From Spirochaetales bacterium (GTDB lineage: Bacteria; Spirochaetota; Spirochaetia; DSM-27196; SLST01), in NCBI GenBank assembly GCA_007130265.1, contig SLST01000370.1:1-13475 (forward strand): DNA of 13,475 nt. The letters run 5' to 3'. The notes under the pieces were generated by a model. The model was not told where the DNA came from. It was given only the letters and a program-made list of their open reading frames with translations, and made no database searches. Position numbers and translations under genes: made by a program. Each line of letters begins with the position of its first letter. Position 1 is the stretch's first letter. Of this stretch, positions 1 through 7,574 are shown piece after piece.

Positions 1-81
1 CAGGCCTTTTTTCTCGTTGTAGGGTATCTGCTGGCCGACCTCCTGCTCGCGGCGATCGATCCGCGCGTGCAGTACACCTGA
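1..81 (+). CDS. ABC transporter permease, DppB/OppB type (C-terminal end only)
   Basis: This is the last 26 codons of a gene that begins upstream of the window, read in frame 1 and ending in TGA at 79-81. The visible protein is one hydrophobic helix (FFLVVGYLLADLLLAAI) followed by DPRVQYT. A final helix ending in D-P-R-h-x-Y is the usual end of DppB/OppB-type inner-membrane permeases of the peptide/nickel/oligosaccharide ABC family. The identity is supported by the next three genes, which supply the DppC, DppD and DppF counterparts in the standard order. The stop overlaps the first possible ATG of the next gene (TGATG), which suggests translational coupling. Too little is present to say anything about substrate. 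Confidence 0.85.
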   Translation, partial: QAFFLVVGYLLADLLLAAIDPRVQYT

Positions 82-92
82 TGGAGCGCGAA

Positions 93-1304
93 ATGAGTTC
101 GACCGATGTGCAACGTGACCGCGTAGACAGGACACCGCCGCCCGAGGAGTGGCGTTCGCGGCTCGACGTGCTCTCAGACTTCGATCCGATCGAGTATCCC
201 GACGAGTCGGTGACCGGTGCCTCCGACAAGGCGAGACGCCAGTGGCGTCTGATGAAGATCAAGTTCTTCCGGAACAAGCTCGCTGTCGTCGGTGGTATCA
301 TGATCATCCTCCTGTACGGGACGGCGCTCTTCGCCGACTTCCTCTCGCCGTACGATTTCCGCAGGCGCAACGTCCCTTACAAGTACGCTCCGCCGTCAAC
401 CATCCACTGGCGTGACGATTCGGGAGCGTTGACGCGACCCCACATCTATGCACGCACGAGCCGTCTCGACGTTCTCGAAGGCCGGATGGACTGGGTCGAG
501 GACACGTCGCAGAAGTACTACCTGCGGCTCTTCGTTCGCGGCGCGCCGTATCGGCTCCTCGGCCTGATCGAGACAGACGTCCGGCTCTTCGGTGTGGACG
601 AAGGAGGGTACCTGACGATCTGGGGGGCCGATCTCCTTGGCCGTGACCTCTACTCGCGAATCCTCGCCGGGAGTCGGGTGTCGCTCACGGCCGGATTGCT
701 CGGTGTCATCATAAGCCTCTTTCTGGGGGCAACCATCGGGGCGACTTCCGGGTACATGAGCGGCACCGTCGACCTCGTCGTCCAGCGGATCATCGAGTTC
801 ATGAACTCGTTTCCGCAGCTGCCCATATGGCTTGCGATCTCCGCTGCGCTGCCGCCCACCTGGTCGTCGGTGCAGATCTACATAGGCGTCGTCACGGTGC
901 TCGCGCTCGTCCAGTGGGGCGGCCTCGCGCGAGCCGTGCGCGCGAAGGTCCTCGCGTACCGGAAGAACGACTACGTACTGGCTGCCGAGGCAAGCGGGGC
1001 GAACGCGCCGTGGATCATGTTCAAGCACCTGCTGCCGAGCGTTACGAGTCACATTATCGTCACCGCGACGCTTGCCGTGCCGGTGATGATCCTTGCCGAG
1101 AGCACTCTGAGCTTCCTGGGGGTCGGGATTCAGCCGCCGATGACGAGTTGGGGGGTCCTGCTGCAGGACGCGCAGAACGTCCAGTCGATGGCGCTGCGGC
1201 CGTGGATGCTCCTTCCGGGGCTCGCGATTTTCGTCGCGGTTCTCGCGTTCAACTTCTTCGGCGACGGGCTGCGTGATGCCGCGGACCCCTATTCCAGCAA
1301 GTGA
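93..1304 (+). CDS. ABC transporter permease, DppC/OppC type
   Basis: This is the second inner-membrane subunit of a peptide/oligosaccharide importer. Numbered from the ATG at 93 (403 residues), it has a hydrophilic N-terminal tail of about 55 residues, TM1 near 63-83, and an external insert of about 95 residues (roughly 86-179). The transport core opens with the family signature GADLLGRDLYSR (178-189). The ATPase-contact EAA loop lies near 297-316 (EASGA...KHLLPS), and further helices run to the end. The large insert after TM1 is longer than in E. coli DppC but is a recognised variant of OppC-type permeases. I prefer ATG 93 because GGAG at 83-86 sits 6 nt before it. An in-frame ATG at 81 overlaps the upstream stop but has no Shine-Dalgarno sequence. 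The substrate cannot be read from the permease; the downstream glycan enzymes make an oligosaccharide at least as likely as a peptide. Confidence 0.9.
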   Translation: MSSTDVQRDRVDRTPPPEEWRSRLDVLSDFDPIEYPDESVTGASDKARRQWRLMKIKFFRNKLAVVGGIMIILLYGTALFADFLSPYDFRRRNVPYKYAPPSTIHWRDDSGALTRPHIYARTSRLDVLEGRMDWVEDTSQKYYLRLFVRGAPYRLLGLIETDVRLFGVDEGGYLTIWGADLLGRDLYSRILAGSRVSLTAGLLGVIISLFLGATIGATSGYMSGTVDLVVQRIIEFMNSFPQLPIWLAISAALPPTWSSVQIYIGVVTVLALVQWGGLARAVRAKVLAYRKNDYVLAAEASGANAPWIMFKHLLPSVTSHIIVTATLAVPVMILAESTLSFLGVGIQPPMTSWGVLLQDAQNVQSMALRPWMLLPGLAIFVAVLAFNFFGDGLRDAADPYSSK

Positions 1305-1315
1305 GGCGGTAGTTG

Positions 1316-2323
1316 ATGCAGACCGACGACATACTGCGCGTTGAGGACCTTCACGTTGAGTTTCGCACCGAGGACGGCATTGTCAATGCGCTTCGGGGGA
1401 TCGATTTTTCCGTCGACCGCGGCACCGTGCTCGGAGTGGTAGGCGAGAGCGGATGCGGCAAGAGCGTGACCGCAACCTCCATCATGCAGCTGCTCCCCCG
1501 GCCGCGGGGGGTTATCAAGCAGGGCCGCATTCTCTTCAACCGCCTCGAGGGAGGCGTTGCGGAGGAGGTCGACATCACCGCGCTCGCCCCCGGCGGTTCC
1601 AGGATGCGCTCCATCCGCGGGAACCGCATCGCGATGATCTTCCAGGAACCCATGACATCGCTCAACCCGGTCTACACGATCGGTAGCCAGATCATGGAGG
1701 TGCTGAAGATTCACACGTCGATGGGTTCCGCAGAGGGACGCGAGTGGGCGATCGACATGCTTCGGCGGGTCGGGCTTCCCAAGCCGGTCAACGTCTTTGA
1801 GAGTTATCCGCACTCGCTCTCCGGCGGGATGCGCCAGCGCGCTATAATCGCGATGGCTTTCTCCTGCAACCCTGACCTCCTCCTGGCCGACGAGCCGACG
1901 ACAGCGCTCGACGTCACTACCCAGGCGAAGATCCTCGACATCATCCTGTCGTTGCAGGATGAGTTCAATATGTCCACCGTTCTGATCACGCACGACCTGG
2001 GCGTCATCGCGGAGATGACCAAACGAGTGGTGGTCATGTATCTGGGGCGCATCGTCGAGGAGGCGTACGTTCACGACCTCTTCCACGACCCGAAGCACCC
2101 GTACACCGAGGGACTCCTGAAGTCGATTCCCGGGACGGGCCACCGGGTGAAACAGAAGCTTCATCCCATCCGGGGGTCGGTCCCGGATCCCTATACGAAG
2201 ATCGACGGGTGTGCTTTCGCGCCGCGATGCCCACACGTGATGAAGAAATGCGTGTTCGAAGAGCCGCCGCTGTTCCCCGTCGGCGAGAATCACAGTGCGA
2301 GGTGCTGGCTCCATGGCAGATGA
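1316..2323 (+). CDS. Peptide/oligosaccharide ABC transporter ATP-binding protein, DppD type
   Basis: This is a cytoplasmic ATPase (335 residues) that energises the importer with its partner encoded next. All nucleotide-binding motifs are intact: Walker A GESGCGKS (43-50), Q-loop Q110, signature LSGGMRQ (168-174), Walker B LLLADEP (188-194) and H-loop H226. The C-terminal oligopeptide-transporter extension begins at KHPYTEGLL (260-268) and has four cysteines (C299, C305, C312, C330). That spacing is typical of DppD/OppD and is associated with an iron-sulfur site in some structurally studied members. ATG 1316 is chosen over the in-frame TTG at 1313 because GAGG (1303-1306) lies 9 nt upstream and protein similarity starts here. 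The GAGG overlaps the stop of the previous gene, so translation is probably coupled. Confidence 0.93.
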   Translation: MQTDDILRVEDLHVEFRTEDGIVNALRGIDFSVDRGTVLGVVGESGCGKSVTATSIMQLLPRPRGVIKQGRILFNRLEGGVAEEVDITALAPGGSRMRSIRGNRIAMIFQEPMTSLNPVYTIGSQIMEVLKIHTSMGSAEGREWAIDMLRRVGLPKPVNVFESYPHSLSGGMRQRAIIAMAFSCNPDLLLADEPTTALDVTTQAKILDIILSLQDEFNMSTVLITHDLGVIAEMTKRVVVMYLGRIVEEAYVHDLFHDPKHPYTEGLLKSIPGTGHRVKQKLHPIRGSVPDPYTKIDGCAFAPRCPHVMKKCVFEEPPLFPVGENHSARCWLHGR

Positions 2324-3359
2324 ATCAACCGGAACTGAGACGCTCCTGCGCGTTGTCGACCTCAAGCGCCATTTCCCGATCAAGCGAGGCGTGTTCCGCA
2401 AGACCGTCGGCTGGACGAAGGCCGTTGACGGCGTCTCCTTTTTCATCAACCGCGGGGAGACCCTCGGTCTCGTGGGCGAGTCCGGGTGCGGTAAGACAAC
2501 GACCGGTCGCAGTATTCTGCGAATCGGCGGAGAGCCGACGAGCGGGCAGGTGCTGTTGCGCGTGGATGGTCGCGAAGTAGACATCACCGGCCTGTCGTTC
2601 GAGGAGATGAAGCCATATCGTCGGAAGATGCAGGTCGTCTTCCAGGACCCGCGTGCCTCGCTCAATCCGAGGATGACGGTTGAGAACATCATCGGTGAGC
2701 CTATGCGGATCCAGGGTGAGCGGAACACGAGGCGGATCAGGGAGCGGGTTGTGGAGATGCTGCGCAGCGTGGGCCTTCGGCCCGTGCACATGAATCGGTA
2801 CCCCCACGAGTTCTCAGGCGGCCAGCGGCAACGGATCGGAATCGCCCGCGCTCTGATCCTCGATCCCGAACTGCTGATCTGCGACGAACCGGTGAGCGCG
2901 CTCGACGTATCGGTGCAGGCCCAGGTGATTGAGCTCCTCGAGGAGATTCAGGATCGACTCGGCCTGACGTACCTTTTCGTCGCGCACGATATGAGCGTCG
3001 TCGAACACATCTCCGATCGGGTGGCGGTCATGTACCTCGGCAAGATCGTGGAGATCGCATCCGCTGAGGCGCTGTACTTCGACCCGAAGCATCCGTACGC
3101 AGAGGCGCTGCTCTCGGCGGTGCCCAAGGCCGATCCCGACATCCGCGGCGAGAAGATCCTGCTCGAAGGCGATGTGCCGGACCCGGCGGATCCTCCGTCG
3201 GGCTGCCGTTTCCATCCGCGATGCCGCTATGCGCAGGAACTGTGCCGGACGAAGGAACCCGAGCTCACGGAGGTCGCCGGGCATCCCGGACATGAGGCCG
3301 CCTGCCATTTTGCGGACTCACTGAGCCTTCGCGGCATGCCGGAGGAGACCAATGTCTGA
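2313..3359 (+). CDS. Peptide/oligosaccharide ABC transporter ATP-binding protein, DppF type
   Basis: This is the second ATPase of the importer (348 residues), expected to form a heterodimer with the DppD-type subunit. Motifs are Walker A GESGCGKT (55-62), Q111, signature FSGGQRQ (167-173), Walker B LLICDEP (187-193) and H225. The insertion KRGVFRKTVGWTKAVDGVSF (24-43) before the first core strand is characteristic of DppF/OppF rather than DppD. The C-terminal extension carries C298, C304, C311 and C331, the same spacing class as its partner. I chose ATG 2313 because GAGGTG (2299-2304) is 8 nt upstream; a GTG at 2295 is in frame but unsupported. The gene overlaps the end of dppD by 11 nt and its own end overlaps the next gene by 8 nt. 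Confidence 0.93.
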   Translation: MADESTGTETLLRVVDLKRHFPIKRGVFRKTVGWTKAVDGVSFFINRGETLGLVGESGCGKTTTGRSILRIGGEPTSGQVLLRVDGREVDITGLSFEEMKPYRRKMQVVFQDPRASLNPRMTVENIIGEPMRIQGERNTRRIRERVVEMLRSVGLRPVHMNRYPHEFSGGQRQRIGIARALILDPELLICDEPVSALDVSVQAQVIELLEEIQDRLGLTYLFVAHDMSVVEHISDRVAVMYLGKIVEIASAEALYFDPKHPYAEALLSAVPKADPDIRGEKILLEGDVPDPADPPSGCRFHPRCRYAQELCRTKEPELTEVAGHPGHEAACHFADSLSLRGMPEETNV

Positions 3360-4554
3360 CTCTGCGATTCCAGAGCCCAGTACCGCCGGTGCGCCTGATG
3401 TCGTCATCGACTGCGAAGAGCCGGTCCAGTACATCAACTCGTTCCGTGTGTCGAGCGCCGGAACCTGGCTTCTGAGCGTTACCTCGCGGGGGCTCGACGG
3501 CATCCATCGCGTTTACGTCCGCCGCAGCTCGGATCGCGGCCGGAGCTGGTCGCCGCGGATCCCTGCCTACGACGCACACGCGGAGCTTGGCGAAGACTAC
3601 AACTGCGAGATGGGACAGATAGTGGAGGAGAGCGGCCGTCTCTACCAGTTCCATATAAAACGCCGGCTGTCCAACAGCGTCCGGTTCGGGAAGCTCGTCT
3701 ATTCGGTGAGTGAGGACGACGGCCGATCGTGGCACGGTCCCGACGGCGCCAACACCGTCTTTCCGGTAGAGGCGCCGATCTACGACATCGCGGGTCACGA
3801 GTGGGGATGGCACCTGATGGCTCCGCCCTTTCGGACGAGCGACGGAACGGTGATCCTCCCCATGAACTGCTGCACCGATCCGCCGCTTCTTGACGACATC
3901 GAGTGCGAGCCGGTGTATGCGCACGTGCACGGACTCGGGAGTCGCGACCCCGGAGCGGTCGAGCTCGAGTTCTTCCCGCCGCCGCCGCACGGTCTGCACG
4001 TGCCGTACCACGCGAGGCCCGGGAAGAGTCACGGCATGGAGGCCCAGGTCACCGAGCTCAGCGACGGGAGGCTCTTCTCGGTCATACGCACCGCGAATGG
4101 CGTCGTCTCCTTCACGCTCTCCTGCGACTCCGGCCGCACGTGGAGCGATCCGCAGCCTCTGCGGCGCGACGATGGCGGTGAGCCCATCCTGAACCCGAAC
4201 TGTCCCAATCCGCTGACGCGGCTGAGCGGCGGCCGGTACGCGGTTCTGCACTGCAACAACGACGGCAACGCCTTTGGTGCGTCGTCGGTCTTCGCGCACA
4301 CGATCGTCCGCCATCCCATTTACGTCTCGGTCGGCAGAGAGAACCGCGCGGGCGCAGACCAGCCGATCACGTGGTCCGAGCCGCGGCTCATGACGACGCT
4401 CGACGGGTACGAGGTGAGGTTCGGCGCGCCCATGGGGGGCGATCTCACCTACGGTCTTCTGCACGAAGAGGGCGACCGTTACTTCCATTTCTACAACGCG
4501 AGGTGGGAGTCAATCCAGATGAACGAGATACCGGCCGGTTTCTTCACGGCGTGA
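3352..4554 (+). CDS. Sialidase-fold (Asp-box/BNR) glycosidase, cytoplasmic
   Basis: This 400-residue protein is predicted to be a six-bladed beta-propeller of the sialidase superfamily. Three Asp boxes (S-x-D-x-G-x-x-W) are visible: S59-W66, S120-W127 and S257-W264. The N-terminal NSFRV (R32) lies where the FRIP/YRIP arginine of sialidases is found. E230 in MEAQVTELSDGR and R246 in VIRT match the conserved glutamate and second arginine of the family. There is no signal peptide, so it should act in the cytoplasm on imported oligosaccharides. The start is clear: GGAGGA at 3341-3346 lies 5 nt before ATG 3352, inside the end of the preceding ATPase gene. Family membership is secure. True sialic-acid specificity is not, because several Asp-box enzymes act on other sugars. 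Confidence 0.82.
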   Translation: MSDSAIPEPSTAGAPDVVIDCEEPVQYINSFRVSSAGTWLLSVTSRGLDGIHRVYVRRSSDRGRSWSPRIPAYDAHAELGEDYNCEMGQIVEESGRLYQFHIKRRLSNSVRFGKLVYSVSEDDGRSWHGPDGANTVFPVEAPIYDIAGHEWGWHLMAPPFRTSDGTVILPMNCCTDPPLLDDIECEPVYAHVHGLGSRDPGAVELEFFPPPPHGLHVPYHARPGKSHGMEAQVTELSDGRLFSVIRTANGVVSFTLSCDSGRTWSDPQPLRRDDGGEPILNPNCPNPLTRLSGGRYAVLHCNNDGNAFGASSVFAHTIVRHPIYVSVGRENRAGADQPITWSEPRLMTTLDGYEVRFGAPMGGDLTYGLLHEEGDRYFHFYNARWESIQMNEIPAGFFTA

Positions 4555-4588
4555 GCGCCCGCCGGTGGTACCCGCCAAAGGAGTCACA

Positions 4589-5968
4589 GTGTCCCAGCCT
4601 AACATCATCCTCATCCTGACCGACCACTTCCGTCCCGATTTCATCACGCCGGCATATACGCCGAACCTGACGGCGCTCGCCGCAGAGGGGCTGCGCTTCG
4701 CTTCCGCGTACTGCGCGGCTCCGCTCTGTCAGCCGTCGCGGAACTGCATCATCACTGGTCAGTTTCCGTCGCAGCACGGTGTGTGCGGGAACCAGACGCC
4801 GCCCATCATGGCGCAGCTGCGCGACGATACCTTCATGAGTCGGCTTCAGCGTGCCGGATACCACACGGCGCTCGTGGGCAAGCACCACTACATCGACCGG
4901 TACGGGGTCGGCATGGACATAACCGAGGACGACGAGGAGCTCAAGAGCTACGGGTTCGACGAGGTGCTCCAGATCTGTGACGACGGAGAGAACCAGCACA
5001 ACGACGACCGGTACACGCAGTACCTCGCGTCAAAGGGAATGCTCGAAACCTTCCGCGAGGAGTTCAAGGCGGGAACCGCCGCCTACCGCCACCCCTTTGA
5101 GGCGGACGATACGGCGGACGGCTTCATAGGGACCAGGGGAATCGAGTTCGTCAGGAACTGGTCGTCGCAGGAGCCGTTCTACCTCAATATTGGATTCGTC
5201 GGTCCGCACCCGCCGTACTGGCACCCGGGAGATCTCGAGTTCGATCCGCAGGCGATGGACCCGCCGCTCGGCGTTCCGGACAACCCGAATACGCGCAAGC
5301 GGCGTGCGCACTTTGCGCAGAAGTGCCGACTCATCGACAGGTACGTCGGCGATCTGCGTACGGCGCTCGCAGAGAAGAAGCTCACGGAGAACACGGTGAT
5401 CATCTTTACCTCCGACCACGGCGATTGCCTGGGAGACTTCGGGATATGGGACAAGCGGTTCTTCTACGAACACAGCGTCGGCGTGCCCCTCATCATGGCC
5501 GGTCCCGGAATTCCACGCGGTGAGCGCATGAACGGCCCCCGGGTCTGCCGCCACCTCGTGTCGCACGTCGATCTCTATCCGACGATCACCGCCCTTGCCG
5601 GAGCCGACGATGATCCTGCGCCGGCCGACTCGTCGCCTCGGATGCACCGCCGCGTGGGCATGGACCTGCGCGCCGCGTTCGATGCCACCGGACCCGAGCT
5701 GCGGCGCGCGGTGTTCGCCGAACTGGGAACCGCGGTCATGGTGCGGACCGCGGGCTGGAAGCTCGTCTATGACGCGGAGCAGGGCGGGCCAGCCGCTCTC
5801 TACAATCTGCGAAACGATCCGGACGAGCTGCACAACCTCGCCGGCGTTGCCGGGTACGAGGCCGCGTCGGCCGAGCTGGTTGCCATGATCCTGTCACACC
5901 GGATAGGCTTGACGCAGTTCACCCACGCAAAGGAAGAGCAGCGCTTTCAGCGGGTTCGCGCCGGCTGA
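4589..5968 (+). CDS. Type I (formylglycine-dependent) sulfatase, cytoplasmic
   Basis: This is a sulfatase of 459 residues that should remove sulfate esters from a glycan or other small molecule. The maturation motif CQPSR places the formylglycine precursor at C47, so it is a Cys-type enzyme. Other active-site landmarks are TDH (11-13) for metal binding, GKHH (97-100), GPHPP (205-209, H207), TSDHGD (274-279, metal ligands D276/H277) and WDKR (K289). TDH replaces the commoner TDD/TDQ. No signal peptide is present. GTG 4589 is chosen because AAAGGAG (4577-4583) lies 5 nt upstream; the longer in-frame GTG at 4565 lacks such a site. It lies 34 nt after the sialidase-fold gene in the same operon, which suggests a sulfated oligosaccharide substrate. 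No maturase (FGE or anSME) gene is in the window. Confidence 0.9.
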   Translation: MSQPNIILILTDHFRPDFITPAYTPNLTALAAEGLRFASAYCAAPLCQPSRNCIITGQFPSQHGVCGNQTPPIMAQLRDDTFMSRLQRAGYHTALVGKHHYIDRYGVGMDITEDDEELKSYGFDEVLQICDDGENQHNDDRYTQYLASKGMLETFREEFKAGTAAYRHPFEADDTADGFIGTRGIEFVRNWSSQEPFYLNIGFVGPHPPYWHPGDLEFDPQAMDPPLGVPDNPNTRKRRAHFAQKCRLIDRYVGDLRTALAEKKLTENTVIIFTSDHGDCLGDFGIWDKRFFYEHSVGVPLIMAGPGIPRGERMNGPRVCRHLVSHVDLYPTITALAGADDDPAPADSSPRMHRRVGMDLRAAFDATGPELRRAVFAELGTAVMVRTAGWKLVYDAEQGGPAALYNLRNDPDELHNLAGVAGYEAASAELVAMILSHRIGLTQFTHAKEEQRFQRVRAG

Positions 5969-5985
5969 AGCGTACTCGCAGGACA

Positions 5986-6489
5986 ATGACGGGAACCACG
6001 TTTCGTGCAGTCTACCGCGAGGGGGCGGTCCACCTACGGCTCCCGATCTTCTACCGGCTCGTCTTCGTCCTCCTCGCGGCGGTGACGATCGCGGCGATGG
6101 TCGCAGCGCACGCGTTCAACGTGTTTCCCTTCGTGCTGCTCGCGCTCATCGTGGCGGTCGCACTCTTCGACGAGCGATGGACGTTTGAGCGATCGAACAC
6201 TCCGGCCCGACGCTCGGTGGGCGTGCTCTTCTCCCACCGAACGCATGCATACGCCGCAGACACGATCGATTGTCTCGAGCTCGTGCACTTCATGAAAGGG
6301 AGCCCTGCGACCTTCCCCAGCGAGAAACTAGGTCAGTACAAACGGCACCAGGTCGGGCTCTACCTGCGTCTTGTCGACGGGACGCGGATCGCCGTAGAGA
6401 CGCGCCCTTCCGATCACCCGCTCGATCTCACCGAAACCGGCCGCGACATCGCGCGGGTCAGCGGGCTGAAGCTCGAGACGTCGCCGTGA
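5986..6489 (+). CDS. Small membrane protein of unknown function
   Basis: I do not recognise this 167-residue protein. It has a short N-terminal stretch, two closely spaced hydrophobic helices (about 22-43 and 46-62, separated by a short turn containing N45), and a soluble C-terminal region of about 105 residues. The charged residues after the second helix (DERW...ERSN..ARRS) suggest that both ends are cytoplasmic. The soluble part has alternating short strand-like segments (GVLFSHR, GLYLRLVDGTRIAVETR), reminiscent of membrane-anchored PH-like domains, but this is only an impression. It starts 17 nt after the sulfatase stop on the same strand and probably ends the operon. The AGGA at 5980-5983 is only 2 nt from the ATG, so the translation signal is poor and coupling to the upstream gene is likely. 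It converges on the next gene with 21 nt between stops. Confidence 0.7.
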   Translation: MTGTTFRAVYREGAVHLRLPIFYRLVFVLLAAVTIAAMVAAHAFNVFPFVLLALIVAVALFDERWTFERSNTPARRSVGVLFSHRTHAYAADTIDCLELVHFMKGSPATFPSEKLGQYKRHQVGLYLRLVDGTRIAVETRPSDHPLDLTETGRDIARVSGLKLETSP

Positions 6490-6510
6490 GCGATCGACTC
6501 TCTGCTCCAG

Positions 6511-7503
6511 CTACTCCAGCGCCTTCTCGATCGCGACGAGCTCGTCGCGGCTGAACTCGAGATTCTCGAGCGCCCCCACCGAGTCGACGATCTGCGACGT
6601 CTTGCTCGCGCCGATCAATACCGAGGTGACCGCACCGTGACGCAGTACCCAGGCGAGCGCCATCTGGGCGAGCGACTGACCGCGGGCGTCGGCAATGTTG
6701 TTGAGCGCGCGGATGGTCGCCAGGCGTTCGTCGGTCAGCTGGTCGGGTTTGAGGAAGCCGTGCAGTTTTGCCGCGCGGCTGTCCTCAGGGACCCCATCGA
6801 GGTAGCGATCGGTGAGCAGCCCCTGCGCGAGCGGTGAGAAGACGATGCAGCCGACGCCCTCCTTCTCGAGGAGGTCGAGCTGACCGTTCTGCTCGATGTC
6901 GCGGCGAAACATGTTGTAGCTCGGCTGGTGGATCAGCAGCGGCGTACCGAGACTCCGGAGTATTTCGATCGCGCGGGCGGCGAGTCCCGGGTCGTAGTAG
7001 TTGGAGATACCGGCGTAGAGGGCCTTTCCCTGGCGCACCGCGGAGTCGAGCGCCCCCATGGTTTCCTCGAGCGGAGTCTGCGGGTCGGGCCGGTGATGGT
7101 AGAAGATGTCGACGTAATCGAGTCGCATCCGCTTGAGGCTTGCGTCGAGGCTCGAAAGGAGGTACTTGCGGCTGCCGCCGTCCTGGTAGGGTCCGCTCCA
7201 CATGCCGAAGCCGGCCTTCGTCGATACGATGAGTTCGTCGCGGTACGGCATGAGATCGGAATGCAGGATCGCGCCGAAGTTTTCCTCCGCGGATCCAGGC
7301 GGCGGTCCGTAGTTGTTCGCGAGGTCAAAGTGGGTGACCCCCAGGTCAAACGCCCGCAGGATCATGTCGCGGGCGTTCGAGAGCGTGTCGACGCCGCCGA
7401 AGTTGTGCCAGAGCCCGAGCGAGACTCCCGGGAGAACGATGCCGCTTTGGCCGCAGCGGCGAAAGGTCATCGTGTTGTAGCGTGAGTTGCTTGGCTGGTA
7501 CAT
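6511..7503 (-). CDS. yghZ: Aldo/keto reductase, YghZ/Gpr type (L-glyceraldehyde 3-phosphate reductase)
   Basis: This is an NADPH-dependent TIM-barrel reductase of 330 residues. The segment FDLANNYGPPPGSAEENFG (59-77), STKAGFGMW (94-102), FYHHRPD (134-140), GKALYAGISNY (159-169) and SPLAQGLLT (223-231) match E. coli YghZ almost position for position. The catalytic tetrad is D60, Y65, K96 and H137. YghZ enzymes reduce L-glyceraldehyde 3-phosphate and also methylglyoxal and related aldehydes, so a detoxification or short-aldehyde role fits. The open frame extends 77 codons further upstream, but family similarity starts at MYQPSN (ATG 7503), and the upstream extension is low-complexity Arg/Ala-rich translation. 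There is no clear Shine-Dalgarno sequence before ATG 7503; a promoter-like pair lies immediately upstream instead. It is the last gene of the minus-strand cluster, 71 nt after the other aldo/keto reductase. Confidence 0.92.
   Translation of the reverse strand: MYQPSNSRYNTMTFRRCGQSGIVLPGVSLGLWHNFGGVDTLSNARDMILRAFDLGVTHFDLANNYGPPPGSAEENFGAILHSDLMPYRDELIVSTKAGFGMWSGPYQDGGSRKYLLSSLDASLKRMRLDYVDIFYHHRPDPQTPLEETMGALDSAVRQGKALYAGISNYYDPGLAARAIEILRSLGTPLLIHQPSYNMFRRDIEQNGQLDLLEKEGVGCIVFSPLAQGLLTDRYLDGVPEDSRAAKLHGFLKPDQLTDERLATIRALNNIADARGQSLAQMALAWVLRHGAVTSVLIGASKTSQIVDSVGALENLEFSRDELVAIEKALE
6532..6549. repeat. Perfect 18-bp palindrome near convergent gene ends
   Basis: CGCGACGAGCTCGTCGCG lies in the last codons of the YghZ-type gene, 43 nt past the end of the plus-strand operon. 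As RNA it gives a 7-bp stem with an AGCT loop. It is followed at 6556-6570 by CTCGAG-ATT-CTCGAG. No T-tract follows, so a termination role is only a possibility. Confidence 0.35.
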
Positions 7504-7509
7504 GACCCG

Positions 7510-7537
7510 AGCATACCACGTCCCGGTCGGACGGCAA
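7510..7537 (-). promoter_or_regulatory. Candidate internal promoter before the YghZ-type reductase
   Basis: On the minus strand TTGCCG (7537-7532) and TATGCT (7515-7510) are spaced by 16 nt, each matching 4 of 6 consensus bases. The -10 ends 6 nt before ATG 7503, which has no Shine-Dalgarno sequence. This would allow leaderless expression of this last gene independently of the upstream cluster. Confidence 0.35.
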
Positions 7538-7574
7538 AGTGTAGCGGGCGGCGGCCCAGGCGGGTCGCGGCGGC

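Noticed and set aside
1289..2791. 500-codon open frame antisense to the two ATPase genes.
   Set aside because: Typical GC-rich shadow of strongly supported genes; Arg/His/Asp-rich with no domain logic.
3265..4488. 407-codon open frame antisense to the sialidase-fold gene.
   Set aside because: The sense strand has Asp boxes, a strong ribosome site and an operon context; the antisense frame is a composition artefact.
6505..6520. Direct repeat CTCCAGC-TA-CTCCAGC at the convergent gene ends.
   Set aside because: Too short, only two copies, and partly coding; no sign of an attachment site or mobile element boundary.
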